A stretch of 64,000 nt of DNA from Sulfurospirillum diekertiae (lineage in GTDB: Bacteria; Campylobacterota; Campylobacteria; Campylobacterales; Sulfurospirillaceae): the NCBI RefSeq assembly GCF_002309535.1, contig NZ_CP023275.1, positions 310,001 to 374,000 on the forward strand, in the 5' to 3' direction. The position numbers were made by a program, and so were the translations under genes. The notes beneath the pieces were generated by a model. The model saw only the letters and a program-made list of their open reading frames with translations, was not told where the DNA came from and did not search any database. Of this stretch, positions 55,530 through 64,000 are shown in pieces. Every line of letters starts with the position of its first letter. Position 1 is the stretch's first letter.

Positions 55530-55711
55530 AAAATCAAATGGAAAAAGAATTTTTTCGCCCAAAAGAAGCAGCACAGTTTCTTTGTATTGGATTGTCAACT
55601 CTATGGCTCCATATAAAGAATAATAAAATCAAAACCTTGAAACCATCTCCAAAAACCACTATAATTAGCCGAGAAGAGTTATTATCTTTTCTAAACAGTC
55701 ATGTTTTGTAG
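55526..55711 (+). CDS. AlpA/Xis-like excisionase (helix-turn-helix)
   Basis: 61 residues, overlapping the replication gene by four bases. MerR/AlpA-like wHTH: FFRPKEAAQFLCIGLSTLWLHIKNNKIKTLKPSPKTTIISREELLSFL. Located 78 bases inside attR. Such proteins bend the att arms to drive excision and often raise integrase expression. Confidence 0.85.
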   Translation: MKNQMEKEFFRPKEAAQFLCIGLSTLWLHIKNNKIKTLKPSPKTTIISREELLSFLNSHVL

Positions 55712-55730
55712 TAGTAATTATAGTAGTAAT
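55710..55730 (+). promoter_or_regulatory. paired 9-mers near attR, candidate integrase arm sites
   Basis: AGTAGTAAT at 55710-55718 and 55722-55730, 12 bases apart. They mirror the pair at 37941-37961 in sequence, spacing and direction. Overlaps the end of the excisionase gene by two bases. Confidence 0.5.
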
Positions 55731-55789
55731 TTAGAAGGCAGTAGTTTTATTTAATCTCTTAAATAAAGGGTTTTTGTGGTATTGTTTTG

Positions 55790-55814
55790 ATCCAGCATTC
55801 GGAGCCACTCTTTT
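55790..55814 (+). repeat. attR
   Basis: Second copy of the 25-base repeat: tRNA-Asn 3' end and CTCTTTT, identical to 37810-37834. Only the tRNA fragment is present; the sequence before it (GTATTGTTTTG) does not pair as a tRNA. Confidence 0.93.
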
Positions 55815-56075
55815 TATAAATCCCTTCAAAAAAATCATCAAAAATAAATTTTCAAGTCCTTGGATACATTATAATCAATCTAACAATCTTTTGTACTTTT
55901 TGGTTAAATTGGTACATCAATATCTTAACATAACAGTATACTATTGCCATTATTTAAGTAGAAATTTTTAACTAAAAATTAATCATTAGTAAAAAGATTA
56001 AATTACTTGATATTAAATACTATTTGCGTTACACTTCCATACATTAATAACAATTATACAGTTCAAGGAGAATAA
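55815..56075. other. gap after the island, met operon leader
   Basis: About 260 AT-rich bases with no gene. It holds the SD AAGGAGAATAA before metQ. No S-box or SAM riboswitch fold is apparent. A possible -10 is hard to place because of the composition. Confidence 0.5.
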
Positions 56076-56903
56076 ATGACATTGAAACAATGGAAATCCA
56101 AATTATCCATTTTGGTTATAGTACTGTTCATTTTTACGGCAAATGCATTTGCAGAGAATAAACATCTTATTATTGGTATATCACCAGGCCCTTACGGTGA
56201 TCTTTTTAAACAAGCGATTGCACCTAGTCTTGCACAAAAAGGGTATACCATAGAGATTAAAGAATTCAGTGATTATGTACAACCCAATCTTGCCCTTGCC
56301 AATAAATCAATTGATGCGAATCTCTTTCAACACCCCATGTATTTGAAAAAGTTTGCAGCGGACAAAGGTCTTAAACTCTCCGCACTGATCAGCGTTCCAA
56401 CGGCAGGCGTTGGTATTTACTCTAAAAAATATAAATCGATTGCGGAAATTAAAGAGGGCTCTTCCCTTACCCTTGCCAATGACCCCACAAATCTAGCAAG
56501 AGCACTTCGTTATTTACAATCAGTAGGCCTTATTAAAATTAAACCAGAGATTGATGCAACGAAAGCTTCAGAGAAAGACATTGTGGAAAATCCAAAAAAA
56601 CTTAAAATTCATCCGCTTGAGGCAGCTCAAATTCCTCGCACACTGGACAGTGTAGACATTGCTGTTGCTTCTGGAAATTATGCGATTTCTTCAGGTATTT
56701 ATCCAACTGCGATTGATCGAGAAATTATTCCTGAAGACTATATCAACATCATTGCGGTCAGAACCGATGATTTAGATGCACAATATGTGAAAGATATCAA
56801 AGAAGTGGTTGAATCAGAGGCCTTTGCAAATATTATGAGTGATCCTGCTAAAATCTTCAAAGATTTTCAAAAACCTGCGTGGTTAAAAGCAAAAACAAAA
56901 TAG
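56076..56903 (+). CDS. metQ: methionine ABC transporter substrate-binding lipoprotein family (MetQ/NlpA)
   Basis: 275 residues. Signal peptide MTLKQWKSKLSILVIVLFIFTANAFA without a clear lipobox Cys, so it may be a soluble periplasmic form. NlpA features: IIGISPGPYGDLFKQAIAP, EFSDYVQPNLALANKSIDANLFQHPMYLKKF, and ASGNYAISSGI. First gene of metQNI. The ligand is probably D/L-methionine, by family and neighbours. Confidence 0.92.
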   Translation: MTLKQWKSKLSILVIVLFIFTANAFAENKHLIIGISPGPYGDLFKQAIAPSLAQKGYTIEIKEFSDYVQPNLALANKSIDANLFQHPMYLKKFAADKGLKLSALISVPTAGVGIYSKKYKSIAEIKEGSSLTLANDPTNLARALRYLQSVGLIKIKPEIDATKASEKDIVENPKKLKIHPLEAAQIPRTLDSVDIAVASGNYAISSGIYPTAIDREIIPEDYINIIAVRTDDLDAQYVKDIKEVVESEAFANIMSDPAKIFKDFQKPAWLKAKTK

Positions 56904-56965
56904 AGTGTGAAGTACGGTATGTTTGTTGCATACCGTATGGATAGATTATTGGAGATTAGGTCATT

Positions 56966-57973
56966 ATGGTAAATATCGAAAATGTAACGGTTACGTTTCA
57001 AACTAAAGAAGCCTCTTTTAAAGCCGTTGATGCTATTAATTTGCAGATTCAAGAGGGTGAAATATTTGGTATTGTGGGTACGAGTGGTGCTGGTAAAAGC
57101 ACCCTTATTCGTACTATTAACCTTCTTCAAAAACCAACCTCTGGAAAGATATGGATTGCGGGAGAGGATATTACAGAATATACAGGATTAAAACTTAGAA
57201 CCATCCGCCATACTATTGGGATGATTTTTCAGCATTTTAATCTCATTCATACAAAAACTGTTTTTGACAATGTCGCTTTTCCTATGGTTATTGCAGGAGC
57301 TTCTAAAGAGGCGATTTTACAAAGGGTTCCTGCACTTTTAGAGCTTGTCGGGTTATCGGACAAAATGCATGTTTATCCTTCCACCCTTTCAGGCGGGCAA
57401 AAACAACGTGTTGGTATTGCTCGGTCTCTTGCAAATAACCCTAGAATTCTTTTATGTGATGAACCTACCTCTGCACTTGATCTTGAGACAACCAATGCAA
57501 TTTTAGATCTTCTTAAAGAGATCAATAAAAAATTAGGCATTACGACCATTCTGATTACTCATGAGATGGATGTGATTAAAAAAATTTGTAACAAAGTTGC
57601 CGTGATGGATAAAGGTGTCGTGGTTGAAACAGGTAGTGTTTACGATATTTTCTCTCTTCCAGAACACCCTTTTACACAAAAATTAGTCGCACATACGCTT
57701 AATCTTGAGTTACCCTTTCGTATTTTGCAAGATGTGCAAGGGCGTCTCATTAAGGTTGTTTATAATGGAGATAGAGCAGAAGAGCCCATATTAAGTGACG
57801 CGATTCGTACTTTTGGAGTGGACATTAATGTATTACATGGAAAAATTGAGTATATTGATGAAAAACCTCTGGGTGTACTTCTTTTAAATATTAATGCAAG
57901 TAGTGCTCAGATCGAACAAATTATAAGTTATCTTAAAGAGCGCACTGCATCAGTGGAGGTATTTCATGGATAG
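56966..57973 (+). CDS. metN: methionine ABC transporter ATPase MetN
   Basis: 335 residues. Walker A GTSGAGKST, signature LSGGQKQRVGIA, Walker B ILLCDEPTSALD and switch His in LITHEMD. The C-terminal NIL domain (about 255-335) senses methionine in this family. The C-terminus overlaps metI by eight bases. Confidence 0.96.
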   Translation: MVNIENVTVTFQTKEASFKAVDAINLQIQEGEIFGIVGTSGAGKSTLIRTINLLQKPTSGKIWIAGEDITEYTGLKLRTIRHTIGMIFQHFNLIHTKTVFDNVAFPMVIAGASKEAILQRVPALLELVGLSDKMHVYPSTLSGGQKQRVGIARSLANNPRILLCDEPTSALDLETTNAILDLLKEINKKLGITTILITHEMDVIKKICNKVAVMDKGVVVETGSVYDIFSLPEHPFTQKLVAHTLNLELPFRILQDVQGRLIKVVYNGDRAEEPILSDAIRTFGVDINVLHGKIEYIDEKPLGVLLLNINASSAQIEQIISYLKERTASVEVFHG

Positions 57974-58625
57974 TTTTATTGAATTTTTGCCCGATCTTTT
58001 AAAAGCATTTTGGGAAACATTACAAATGGTGGGTATCTCTTTTTTCTTCTCCATTATTTTAGGTATTCCTCTGGGGCTTTTTCTTTTCATAACTGACAAA
58101 GGTCTCTTTTGGGAAAATAAATTTCTCAATCTATTCAGTGGTTTGCTCATCAATGTTGTGCGTTCGACTCCCTATGTTATATTGTTGGTTTTACTTCTTC
58201 CTTTGACACAAATGCTCATTGGCTCAACCATAGGCCCCATTGCTGCTTCTTTTTCACTTTCCGTTGCAGCGATTGCTTTTTATGCGAGATTGGTGCAAGT
58301 ATCACTGTGTGAAGTCGATAAAGGCGTCATTGAGGCGGCTACTGCTTATGGTGCAACACCGTTCCAAATTATTAAAAATGTTTTGCTCCCTGAAGCACTT
58401 CCTGGGCTTATGAGGGGACTCACAGTCACAGGCATCAGCCTTGTAGGATACTCTGCCATGGCGGGTATTGTGGGTGGTGGAGGCGTGGGCGATCTTGCAA
58501 TTCGTTTTGGATATTATCGTTATGAAACGGACATAATGATTATTACCGTTGTCATTCTTATTATTTTAGTGCAAATTCTCCAAGTATTTGGAGATAGCAT
58601 TGCTACGAAAGTCGATAAAAAATAA
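57966..58625 (+). CDS. metI: methionine ABC transporter permease MetI
   Basis: 219 residues with five transmembrane helices. The EAA coupling motif is seen at EAATAYGATPFQIIKNVLLPEALPGL. NVVRSTPYVILLVLLLP is typical of the methionine-type permease. Confidence 0.95.
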   Translation: MDSFIEFLPDLLKAFWETLQMVGISFFFSIILGIPLGLFLFITDKGLFWENKFLNLFSGLLINVVRSTPYVILLVLLLPLTQMLIGSTIGPIAASFSLSVAAIAFYARLVQVSLCEVDKGVIEAATAYGATPFQIIKNVLLPEALPGLMRGLTVTGISLVGYSAMAGIVGGGGVGDLAIRFGYYRYETDIMIITVVILIILVQILQVFGDSIATKVDKK

Positions 58626-58629
58626 TTGT

Positions 58630-58649
58630 AGGCTCAAATAGTAGAGCCT
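58630..58649 (+). terminator. metQNI terminator
   Basis: AGGCTC (58630-58635) pairs with GAGCCT (58644-58649) around eight bases, followed by TGGAGTAATTTTAG. A short stem with a poor U-tract. Confidence 0.5.
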
Positions 58650-58777
58650 TGGAGTAATTTTAGAATACTAAATTAACCCCGAAATAGTGCAGCACTTAAA
58701 GAATCATCTTTCAATTAAAGCAAAAAAACCATATTGATTTGATAAAGTAACATTACTAAAAATTAGGATGATAATCT

Positions 58778-60262
58778 ATGTCTGTACTTTGGGACGCTTT
58801 AACAAATGTTGATAATCTTACAATTGCTTTACTACTTTTATCGCTAGGAATTGCTCTCTTTTATGAAATGATTAATGGTTTTCACGATACTGCCAATGCC
58901 GTTGCGATGATTATTTACACGCATTCTATGAAGGCACGTGACTCGGTTATTATGTCAGGTGTCATGAATTTTTTAGGCGTTTTAATGGGTGGAATTGGCG
59001 TTGCCTATGCTATTGTTCATCTGCTTCCTGTGGATATCATGGTTGCAACCAACAAAAATGCTTCCTTAGCAATGGTCTACGCACTTCTTATTTCTGCGGT
59101 CATATGGAATTTAGGGACATGGTATTTTGCCCTTCCTGTTTCAAGCTCGCATTCACTCATTGGCTCTATCATTGGCGTCAGTGCAACGTTTGGCGTTTTG
59201 AATGGGTTTGATATTTCCCAAAGTGTTAACTGGAAAGTCGTTTATGGTGTGCTTGCAGGCTTAGCCATTTCTCCTGTCATCGGCTTTGGTGTTGCATTTT
59301 TTATGATGCGGTTAGCTCGAAAATATATCGATAGTCCCAAATTATTTAAATCACCGACACAAGAAGAAAAACGTAAACACCCTAATTTTTGGGCACGTAT
59401 GGGTATTATTGCCACAGGTGCAGGGGTTAGTTTTGCACATGGCTCGAATGATGGTCAAAAGGGCATTGGTCTTATTATGATTATTCTCATTGGTATCTTA
59501 CCTAATTATTATGCCCTCAATATGAACTCACATCAGTATAAAATAACTCAAACAAAAGACGCCGCCAACAATTTAGCGAGATTTTATGCCGATAATAACG
59601 AAACCTTGGTTCAAATGGTAAGTGAAAAAAGGCTTACGAGTGCCCTTAAAACAAAAAATACCATTGCAGAGTGTAACGTTGATCAAGTTGGTACATCGGC
59701 ATCTTTGGTTGCTCAAAAGCTCGATAATTTAAAATCCTACGAAGACCTTGTCGCAGAAGATATCTGGAGTGTACGTACTACGATTTTATGTTCCGATAAT
59801 TTCTTTGCTCAAGCGGAAAAAATATATCTTATTGGGGACAAAGACAAGTCAGACTACATTGCTACGCAGAGAAAAGCACTTGTTTCTCCCATAGAGTATG
59901 CCCCTACGTGGGTCATTATGGCTGTTGCTCTTGCGATTGGTATTGGTACGATGATAGGATATAAAAGAATTGTTGAAACTATTGGTGAAAAAATTGGTGC
60001 TAAACCGATTAATTATATGCAGGGAACGATTTCTCAATTGACAACAATGATCACCATTTTATTGGCTAACTTTGTACATGCTCCTGTGAGCACCACGCAT
60101 ATTCTCTCCAGTGCTGTAACGGGTTCAATGGTCGCAGAACCTGATGGTGGTATCCAAAGAAGCACGGTGAAAATGATTGTTCTTTCATGGATTTTTACGT
60201 TACCCGTTACAGCAGTTCTTGGTTCGGCGATCTATATGCTTCTGAATTTTTTTATGAAATAA
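58778..60262 (+). CDS. PiT-family inorganic phosphate transporter
   Basis: 494 residues. The duplicated family motif appears as NGFHDTANAVAMIIYT near the N-terminus and AHGSNDGQKGIGLIMI after the middle. The two membrane halves are separated by a soluble loop at about 250-365. It imports phosphate with a cation. FVHAPVSTTHILSSAVTGSM is the C-terminal signature. A single gene, with no PhoU-like partner adjacent. Confidence 0.93.
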   Translation: MSVLWDALTNVDNLTIALLLLSLGIALFYEMINGFHDTANAVAMIIYTHSMKARDSVIMSGVMNFLGVLMGGIGVAYAIVHLLPVDIMVATNKNASLAMVYALLISAVIWNLGTWYFALPVSSSHSLIGSIIGVSATFGVLNGFDISQSVNWKVVYGVLAGLAISPVIGFGVAFFMMRLARKYIDSPKLFKSPTQEEKRKHPNFWARMGIIATGAGVSFAHGSNDGQKGIGLIMIILIGILPNYYALNMNSHQYKITQTKDAANNLARFYADNNETLVQMVSEKRLTSALKTKNTIAECNVDQVGTSASLVAQKLDNLKSYEDLVAEDIWSVRTTILCSDNFFAQAEKIYLIGDKDKSDYIATQRKALVSPIEYAPTWVIMAVALAIGIGTMIGYKRIVETIGEKIGAKPINYMQGTISQLTTMITILLANFVHAPVSTTHILSSAVTGSMVAEPDGGIQRSTVKMIVLSWIFTLPVTAVLGSAIYMLLNFFMK

Positions 60263-60367
60263 AGGAATTTTGATTGCCAAAAGCTTGGATACGTTGAAAT
60301 GCTTATTTTTTAACATAGCCACTTTCATAAAGGATGTTATAATTTCGCATTATTTCAAAGGAAATGT

Positions 60368-61297
60368 ATGCGTGTAGGAATTATCGGAGCGGGTGGTGTT
60401 GGTGTTGAATTGGTCAGCTATCTTTTGACGTTGGGCAATATGAGTGAGATCGTTTTAGTGAATCGCAATAAAGACAAAGCATGGGCAGAAATAGAAGATT
60501 TCTCCTATGTTGCATCTTTTACCTACGCACGAAATACCCACTTGCATCATGGCGATTACACCGATTGTGCGGGATGTGATGTGATCGTCATTACCGCTGG
60601 AGCAACCCTCAAAGGCAATCAAACCAGAGATGAACTTCTAGACGAAAATGCAACATTGATCAAAACCATCGTTCATGAATTACATACCTATGCGCCCAAT
60701 GCCATTTTACTTATGGTGACCAATCCCGTAGATGTTCTTACCCACATCGCCTTTAAAGAGGGACTTTATCCACGTGAACGCCTTATCAGTGCAGGCACTT
60801 TGGTGGATACCGCGCGTTTTATGAAAATTGTCAGCCAGAAAGTAGGCATTGATCCTAAGAATATTAATGGCTATGTTTTGGGTGAACATGGCAAAGGAAG
60901 TACGCTTCCATGGAGTATTTGCAATATTTGTGGGCTGGATGTTGACACCTTTTGTGAACTCAATGGCTTGCCGTTGTTAGATAAAGCACAGATCTATCAA
61001 GATGTCATTCATGCGGGATTTGAAATTTTTTACAAAAAAGGCAATACGAATCATAGTATTGCTGCAAGTGTTTTTCGCATCATCCGTGCCATTGCTAACG
61101 ATGAGCACTCTGTCCTCCCTCTAGGGGTTTATCTTGATGGCGAATATGGATTGAGCGATGTTGTTCTTAATGTCCCCGTCGTCGTTACCCGTGAAGGGGC
61201 AACTAAAATTCTTCATTACAAACTGCTTCCAGAAGAGCTTGAAGCGTTACATGTAAGCGCGCGCGTGATGCAAAAAATGGCGCGTGAAGTGCTTTAG
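60368..61297 (+). CDS. L-lactate/malate dehydrogenase family
   Basis: 309 residues. NAD fold [18 protein letters not shown]; catalytic Asp/Arg in GTLVDTARF and active His in [32 protein letters not shown] is lactate-dehydrogenase-like. The substrate-discriminating loop reads [14 protein letters not shown]; it has neither the plain Gln of lactate nor the plain Arg of malate enzymes at the position I can align. The phosphoketolase next to it slightly favours lactate. Ends overlap by four bases with the convergent xfp. Confidence 0.8.
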   Translation: MRVGIIGAGGVGVELVSYLLTLGNMSEIVLVNRNKDKAWAEIEDFSYVASFTYARNTHLHHGDYTDCAGCDVIVITAGATLKGNQTRDELLDENATLIKTIVHELHTYAPNAILLMVTNPVDVLTHIAFKEGLYPRERLISAGTLVDTARFMKIVSQKVGIDPKNINGYVLGEHGKGSTLPWSICNICGLDVDTFCELNGLPLLDKAQIYQDVIHAGFEIFYKKGNTNHSIAASVFRIIRAIANDEHSVLPLGVYLDGEYGLSDVVLNVPVVVTREGATKILHYKLLPEELEALHVSARVMQKMAREVL

Positions 61298-63660
61298 CGC
61301 TCTCTCGCCCATTTCCAGTTTAAAATCTCTGGCATATCTTGCCCATACAGCTCAATGTAGGTTTTATGCTCACACAGTTTAGCACGCATTTTTGTTTTAA
61401 TTACCTCCGCAAAAGGCTTCATTTTAGGCACGCGATCCATCACATCCATGACTAAATGAAATCGGTCCATATCGTTTAAAACGACCATATCAAAGGGTGT
61501 GGTAGTCGTCCCTTCTTCTTTATACCCTCTTACATGTAAATGGTCATGATTGGCTCTTCGATATGCCAAACGGTGAATTAACCATGGGTAGCCATGATAG
61601 GCAAAAATAACCGGTGTCTCTTTTGGAAAGAGACAATTAAAGGCTTCATGACTTAACCCATGTTGATGCTCTTCGTGAGGTTCAAGTGTCATTAAATCAA
61701 CAACGTTGATAAAACGAATTTTAAGTTTTGGTACGACGTCATTGAGAATACTCACTGCCGCTAAGGACTCTAGCGTGGGAACATCACCACAACATGCCAT
61801 CACCACATCAGGCTCACAACCTTCATCATTACTTGCCCATTCCCAAATACCAATTCCTTTTTCGCAATGTTCGATTGCTGCTTCCATACCAAGCCACTGA
61901 AGTTCAGGCTGTTTGCCTGCAACGATGACATTAATGGCATTGAAACTTTTAAGGCAGTGCTCCCCAACCCACAACAGAGTGTTAGCATCAGGGGGAAAAT
62001 AGACATTGACAATATGAGCCTTTTTATTGACAACAACATCAATAAATCCGGGGTCTTGGTGTGAAAAACCGTTGTGGTCTTGTCTCCAAACATGTGAGGT
62101 TAAAAGATAGTTGAGCGATGCAATGGGTTTACGCCATGGTATTTCACGACTGGTCACCTTCAGCCATTTGGCATGTTGATTGAACATGGAGTCGATGATG
62201 TGGATAAAGGCTTCATAACAGGAGAAAAAGCCATGTCTTCCTGTTAAGAGGTAACCCTCAAGCCAGCCTTGACAGGTGTGTTCAGAGAGTATTTCCATCA
62301 CTCTACCATCTTGAGTGAGATGGTCATCGGTTGCGTAGTGCTCTGCCATCCAGACGCGATTCGTCACTTCGAAAAGAGCTCCTAGACGATTGGACGCCGT
62401 TTCATCAGGGCCAAATACACGAAAGTTGTGCATGTTTTGCTGCATCACATCGCGTAAAAAATTGCCTAAAATACGGGTAGATTCGGCACTCGTTTTTCCA
62501 TGATGCTGAACGTCTACTGCATAAGTTTTAAAATCAGGTAAATGCAAAGGTTGAAGGAGCGCTCCACCGTTGGTGTGAGGGTTTGCTCCCATACGTTTCG
62601 TGCCTTTGGGTGCGAGCGAAGCGAGTTTAGGGATAAGTTTGCCCTTTTTATCAAAAAGCTCTTCGGGTTTATAGCTTTTCATCCAGTTTTCAAGAATAGT
62701 AATGTGTTCAGGCTTTTGATCAAGTGCTGAGAGTGGCACTTGGTGTGAACGCCATGAGCCTTCTGTTTTGAGCCCATCGACCTCTTTAGGACCGCTCCAG
62801 CCTTTGGGACTTCGTAGAATAATCATTGGCCAAGAAGGACGCTCTGTACTTCCGTTGACTCTGGATTCATGCCAAATCGTTTTAATTTTGGAGATGATGC
62901 TATCCATCGTTTCAGCCATTTTTTGATGCATTGCCATTGGCTCATCGCCTTCAACAAAATAAGGCTCATAACCATATCCGATGAAGAGTTTTTCAAGTTC
63001 ATCGTGTGAAATACGCGCCAATACCGTTGGATTGGCGATTTTGTAGCCATTAAGATGCAAGATAGGAAGCACTACCCCATCACGTTTGGGGTTTAAAAAT
63101 TTATTGGAATGCCATGCGGTAGCCAGTGGGCCTGTTTCGGCCTCACCATCGCCTACTACGCAACACGCAATCAAATCAGGATTATCAAAGACCGCACCAT
63201 ACGCATGGGAGAGGGCATAACCCAGTTCACCTCCTTCATGAATAGAACCCGGTGTTTCAGGTGCGGCGTGACTGGGAATACCTCCTGGAAAAGAGAACTG
63301 TTTAAAGAGCTTTTGAAGTCCCTTCTCATCTTGTGAAATATCAGGATAAATTTCGCTGTATGTTCCTTCTAGATACGTGTTGGCAACGACAGCGGGTCCT
63401 CCATGTCCAGGTCCTGCGATAAAGAACATATTGAGATCATCTTGAATGATAACACGGTTCATGTGCGCATAGATAAAATTAAGCCCTGGTGTTGTACCCC
63501 AATGTCCTAAAAGGCGAGGTTTAATATGCTTTAAACTCAAAGGTTCTTTCAAAAGAGGGTTATCAAGCAAATAAATCTGCCCAACGGAAAGATAATTAGC
63601 GGCACACCAATAAGCATGAATTTGTTGAAGTTCTTGGTGTGAAAGTGGTTGATGTTTCAT
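61294..63660 (-). CDS. xfp: xylulose-5-phosphate/fructose-6-phosphate phosphoketolase
   Basis: 788 residues from ATG 63660, preceded by AAAGGAG; a longer start at 63684 would place the SD inside the gene. ThDP enzyme making acetyl phosphate and a triose or tetrose phosphate. ThDP/Mg motif [39 protein letters not shown]; and [12 protein letters not shown]. The last third is the transketolase-like C-terminal domain. An unusual enzyme for asaccharolytic Campylobacterota; it could serve acetate metabolism or be horizontally acquired. Confidence 0.95.
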   Translation of the reverse strand: MKHQPLSHQELQQIHAYWCAANYLSVGQIYLLDNPLLKEPLSLKHIKPRLLGHWGTTPGLNFIYAHMNRVIIQDDLNMFFIAGPGHGGPAVVANTYLEGTYSEIYPDISQDEKGLQKLFKQFSFPGGIPSHAAPETPGSIHEGGELGYALSHAYGAVFDNPDLIACCVVGDGEAETGPLATAWHSNKFLNPKRDGVVLPILHLNGYKIANPTVLARISHDELEKLFIGYGYEPYFVEGDEPMAMHQKMAETMDSIISKIKTIWHESRVNGSTERPSWPMIILRSPKGWSGPKEVDGLKTEGSWRSHQVPLSALDQKPEHITILENWMKSYKPEELFDKKGKLIPKLASLAPKGTKRMGANPHTNGGALLQPLHLPDFKTYAVDVQHHGKTSAESTRILGNFLRDVMQQNMHNFRVFGPDETASNRLGALFEVTNRVWMAEHYATDDHLTQDGRVMEILSEHTCQGWLEGYLLTGRHGFFSCYEAFIHIIDSMFNQHAKWLKVTSREIPWRKPIASLNYLLTSHVWRQDHNGFSHQDPGFIDVVVNKKAHIVNVYFPPDANTLLWVGEHCLKSFNAINVIVAGKQPELQWLGMEAAIEHCEKGIGIWEWASNDEGCEPDVVMACCGDVPTLESLAAVSILNDVVPKLKIRFINVVDLMTLEPHEEHQHGLSHEAFNCLFPKETPVIFAYHGYPWLIHRLAYRRANHDHLHVRGYKEEGTTTTPFDMVVLNDMDRFHLVMDVMDRVPKMKPFAEVIKTKMRAKLCEHKTYIELYGQDMPEILNWKWARER

Positions 63661-63810
63661 AACAACTCCTTTAGGATGAGTCATGATTATGCTACTTCAA
63701 TTTTACTTAAAACATATGTATTATATTTTACATGTAAACGTAAAAAAGCGTTTTATGTTTTGCAAACTATGCTACAATTTGCGCTTAATTTACATATAAA
63801 AAGGCTGAAT

Positions 63811-64000
63811 ATGGGAATTAGCATTAAAAAGCTTGAAGCATTGGTAGATGATGTTGTTTTACCCTTTGAACAATTTATTATGGAAGATACAAGATTGGCT
63901 CGCTATTTATCCAATCCAGATGTTGCAAAAGTACATAACTTAGCCGTTGCAAAACTTACAATTTACATTTATTCTAATCTTAAACATGCGTATGGCTTAA
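63811..64000 (+). CDS. start of an unrecognised gene, cut by window end
   Basis: ATG 63811 preceded by AAAAAGG; 63 codons are open to the window edge without stop. Begins MGISIKKLEALVDDVVLPFEQF. Helical, no motif. Not enough to name. Confidence 0.6.
   Translation, partial: MGISIKKLEALVDDVVLPFEQFIMEDTRLARYLSNPDVAKVHNLAVAKLTIYIYSNLKHAYGL

Noticed and set aside
55774-55814. Second tRNA-Asn at the right island end
   Set aside because: Only the last part of the tRNA, from the T arm, is present; D and anticodon arms are missing. It is attR.

Overview
The window looks like chromosome of a Campylobacterota bacterium close to Sulfurospirillum. Gene orders typical of Campylobacter relatives are present: flhF-flhG-(small membrane gene)-fliA-fliM-fliY, and gyrA-flgP-flgQ-flgR-asd. 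An aminofutalosine-deaminase-type gene, short intergenic gaps, many 1-4 base start/stop overlaps and an AT-rich base composition fit the same group. The genus is inferred from protein character; no search was run.

Bases 1-7983 hold housekeeping and envelope genes: the end of ribB, a divergent LysR regulator/YeiH-type exporter pair, glutathione peroxidase, and a minus-strand operon (amidohydrolase, SppA, YitT). A plus-strand run aroQ, M24 peptidase and folK follows. Bases 7986-13116 are a flagellar regulatory and switch operon. Bases 13125-18678 are a LOG protein followed by a glycan-decoration module (polytopic protein, GtrB/ArnC-type transferase, WbqC, WecE-type aminotransferase, small flippase-like protein). 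Bases 18750-25325 contain a small EF-hand/DUF4405 pair, prs-lepA-comF, an MFS carrier and a membrane gene. A RAYT-type element (25340-26187) with perfect 28-base inverted ends sits directly upstream of gyrA. Bases 26247-34434 are gyrA, flgP, flgQ, flgR, asd, a YqhA-type protein, hemE and a radical SAM gene that seems to lack any ordinary start codon. A TAXI-TRAP transporter (34458-37554) follows.

Bases 37810-55814 are an integrative island. It sits in the 3' end of tRNA-Asn(GTT), is bounded by a 25-base direct repeat, and carries a tyrosine integrase at one end and an excisionase-like gene at the other. Matching paired 9-mers, probably integrase arm sites, lie just inside both ends. Its cargo is a defence operon: an MmeI-type DNA methyltransferase without a visible nuclease motif, a SIR2 + HerA pair, a membrane-anchored protein, a Fic protein, and an SF2 helicase + GIY-YIG nuclease pair. 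The second half has regulators with palindromic operators, exported small proteins, a serine recombinase, a phage-type replication initiator, and a 370-base non-coding array. That array has six units sharing one frame, in two sets of three whose central five bases differ. The array and the composite operon are the best candidates for undescribed biology.

Bases 56076-64000 return to core genes: metQ-metN-metI, a PiT phosphate transporter, a lactate/malate dehydrogenase, phosphoketolase, and the start of an unrecognised gene. Across the whole window the 10-base palindrome TTACATGTAA occurs at least 21 times, in genes and between them, far above chance. It resembles a genome-wide iterated signal.
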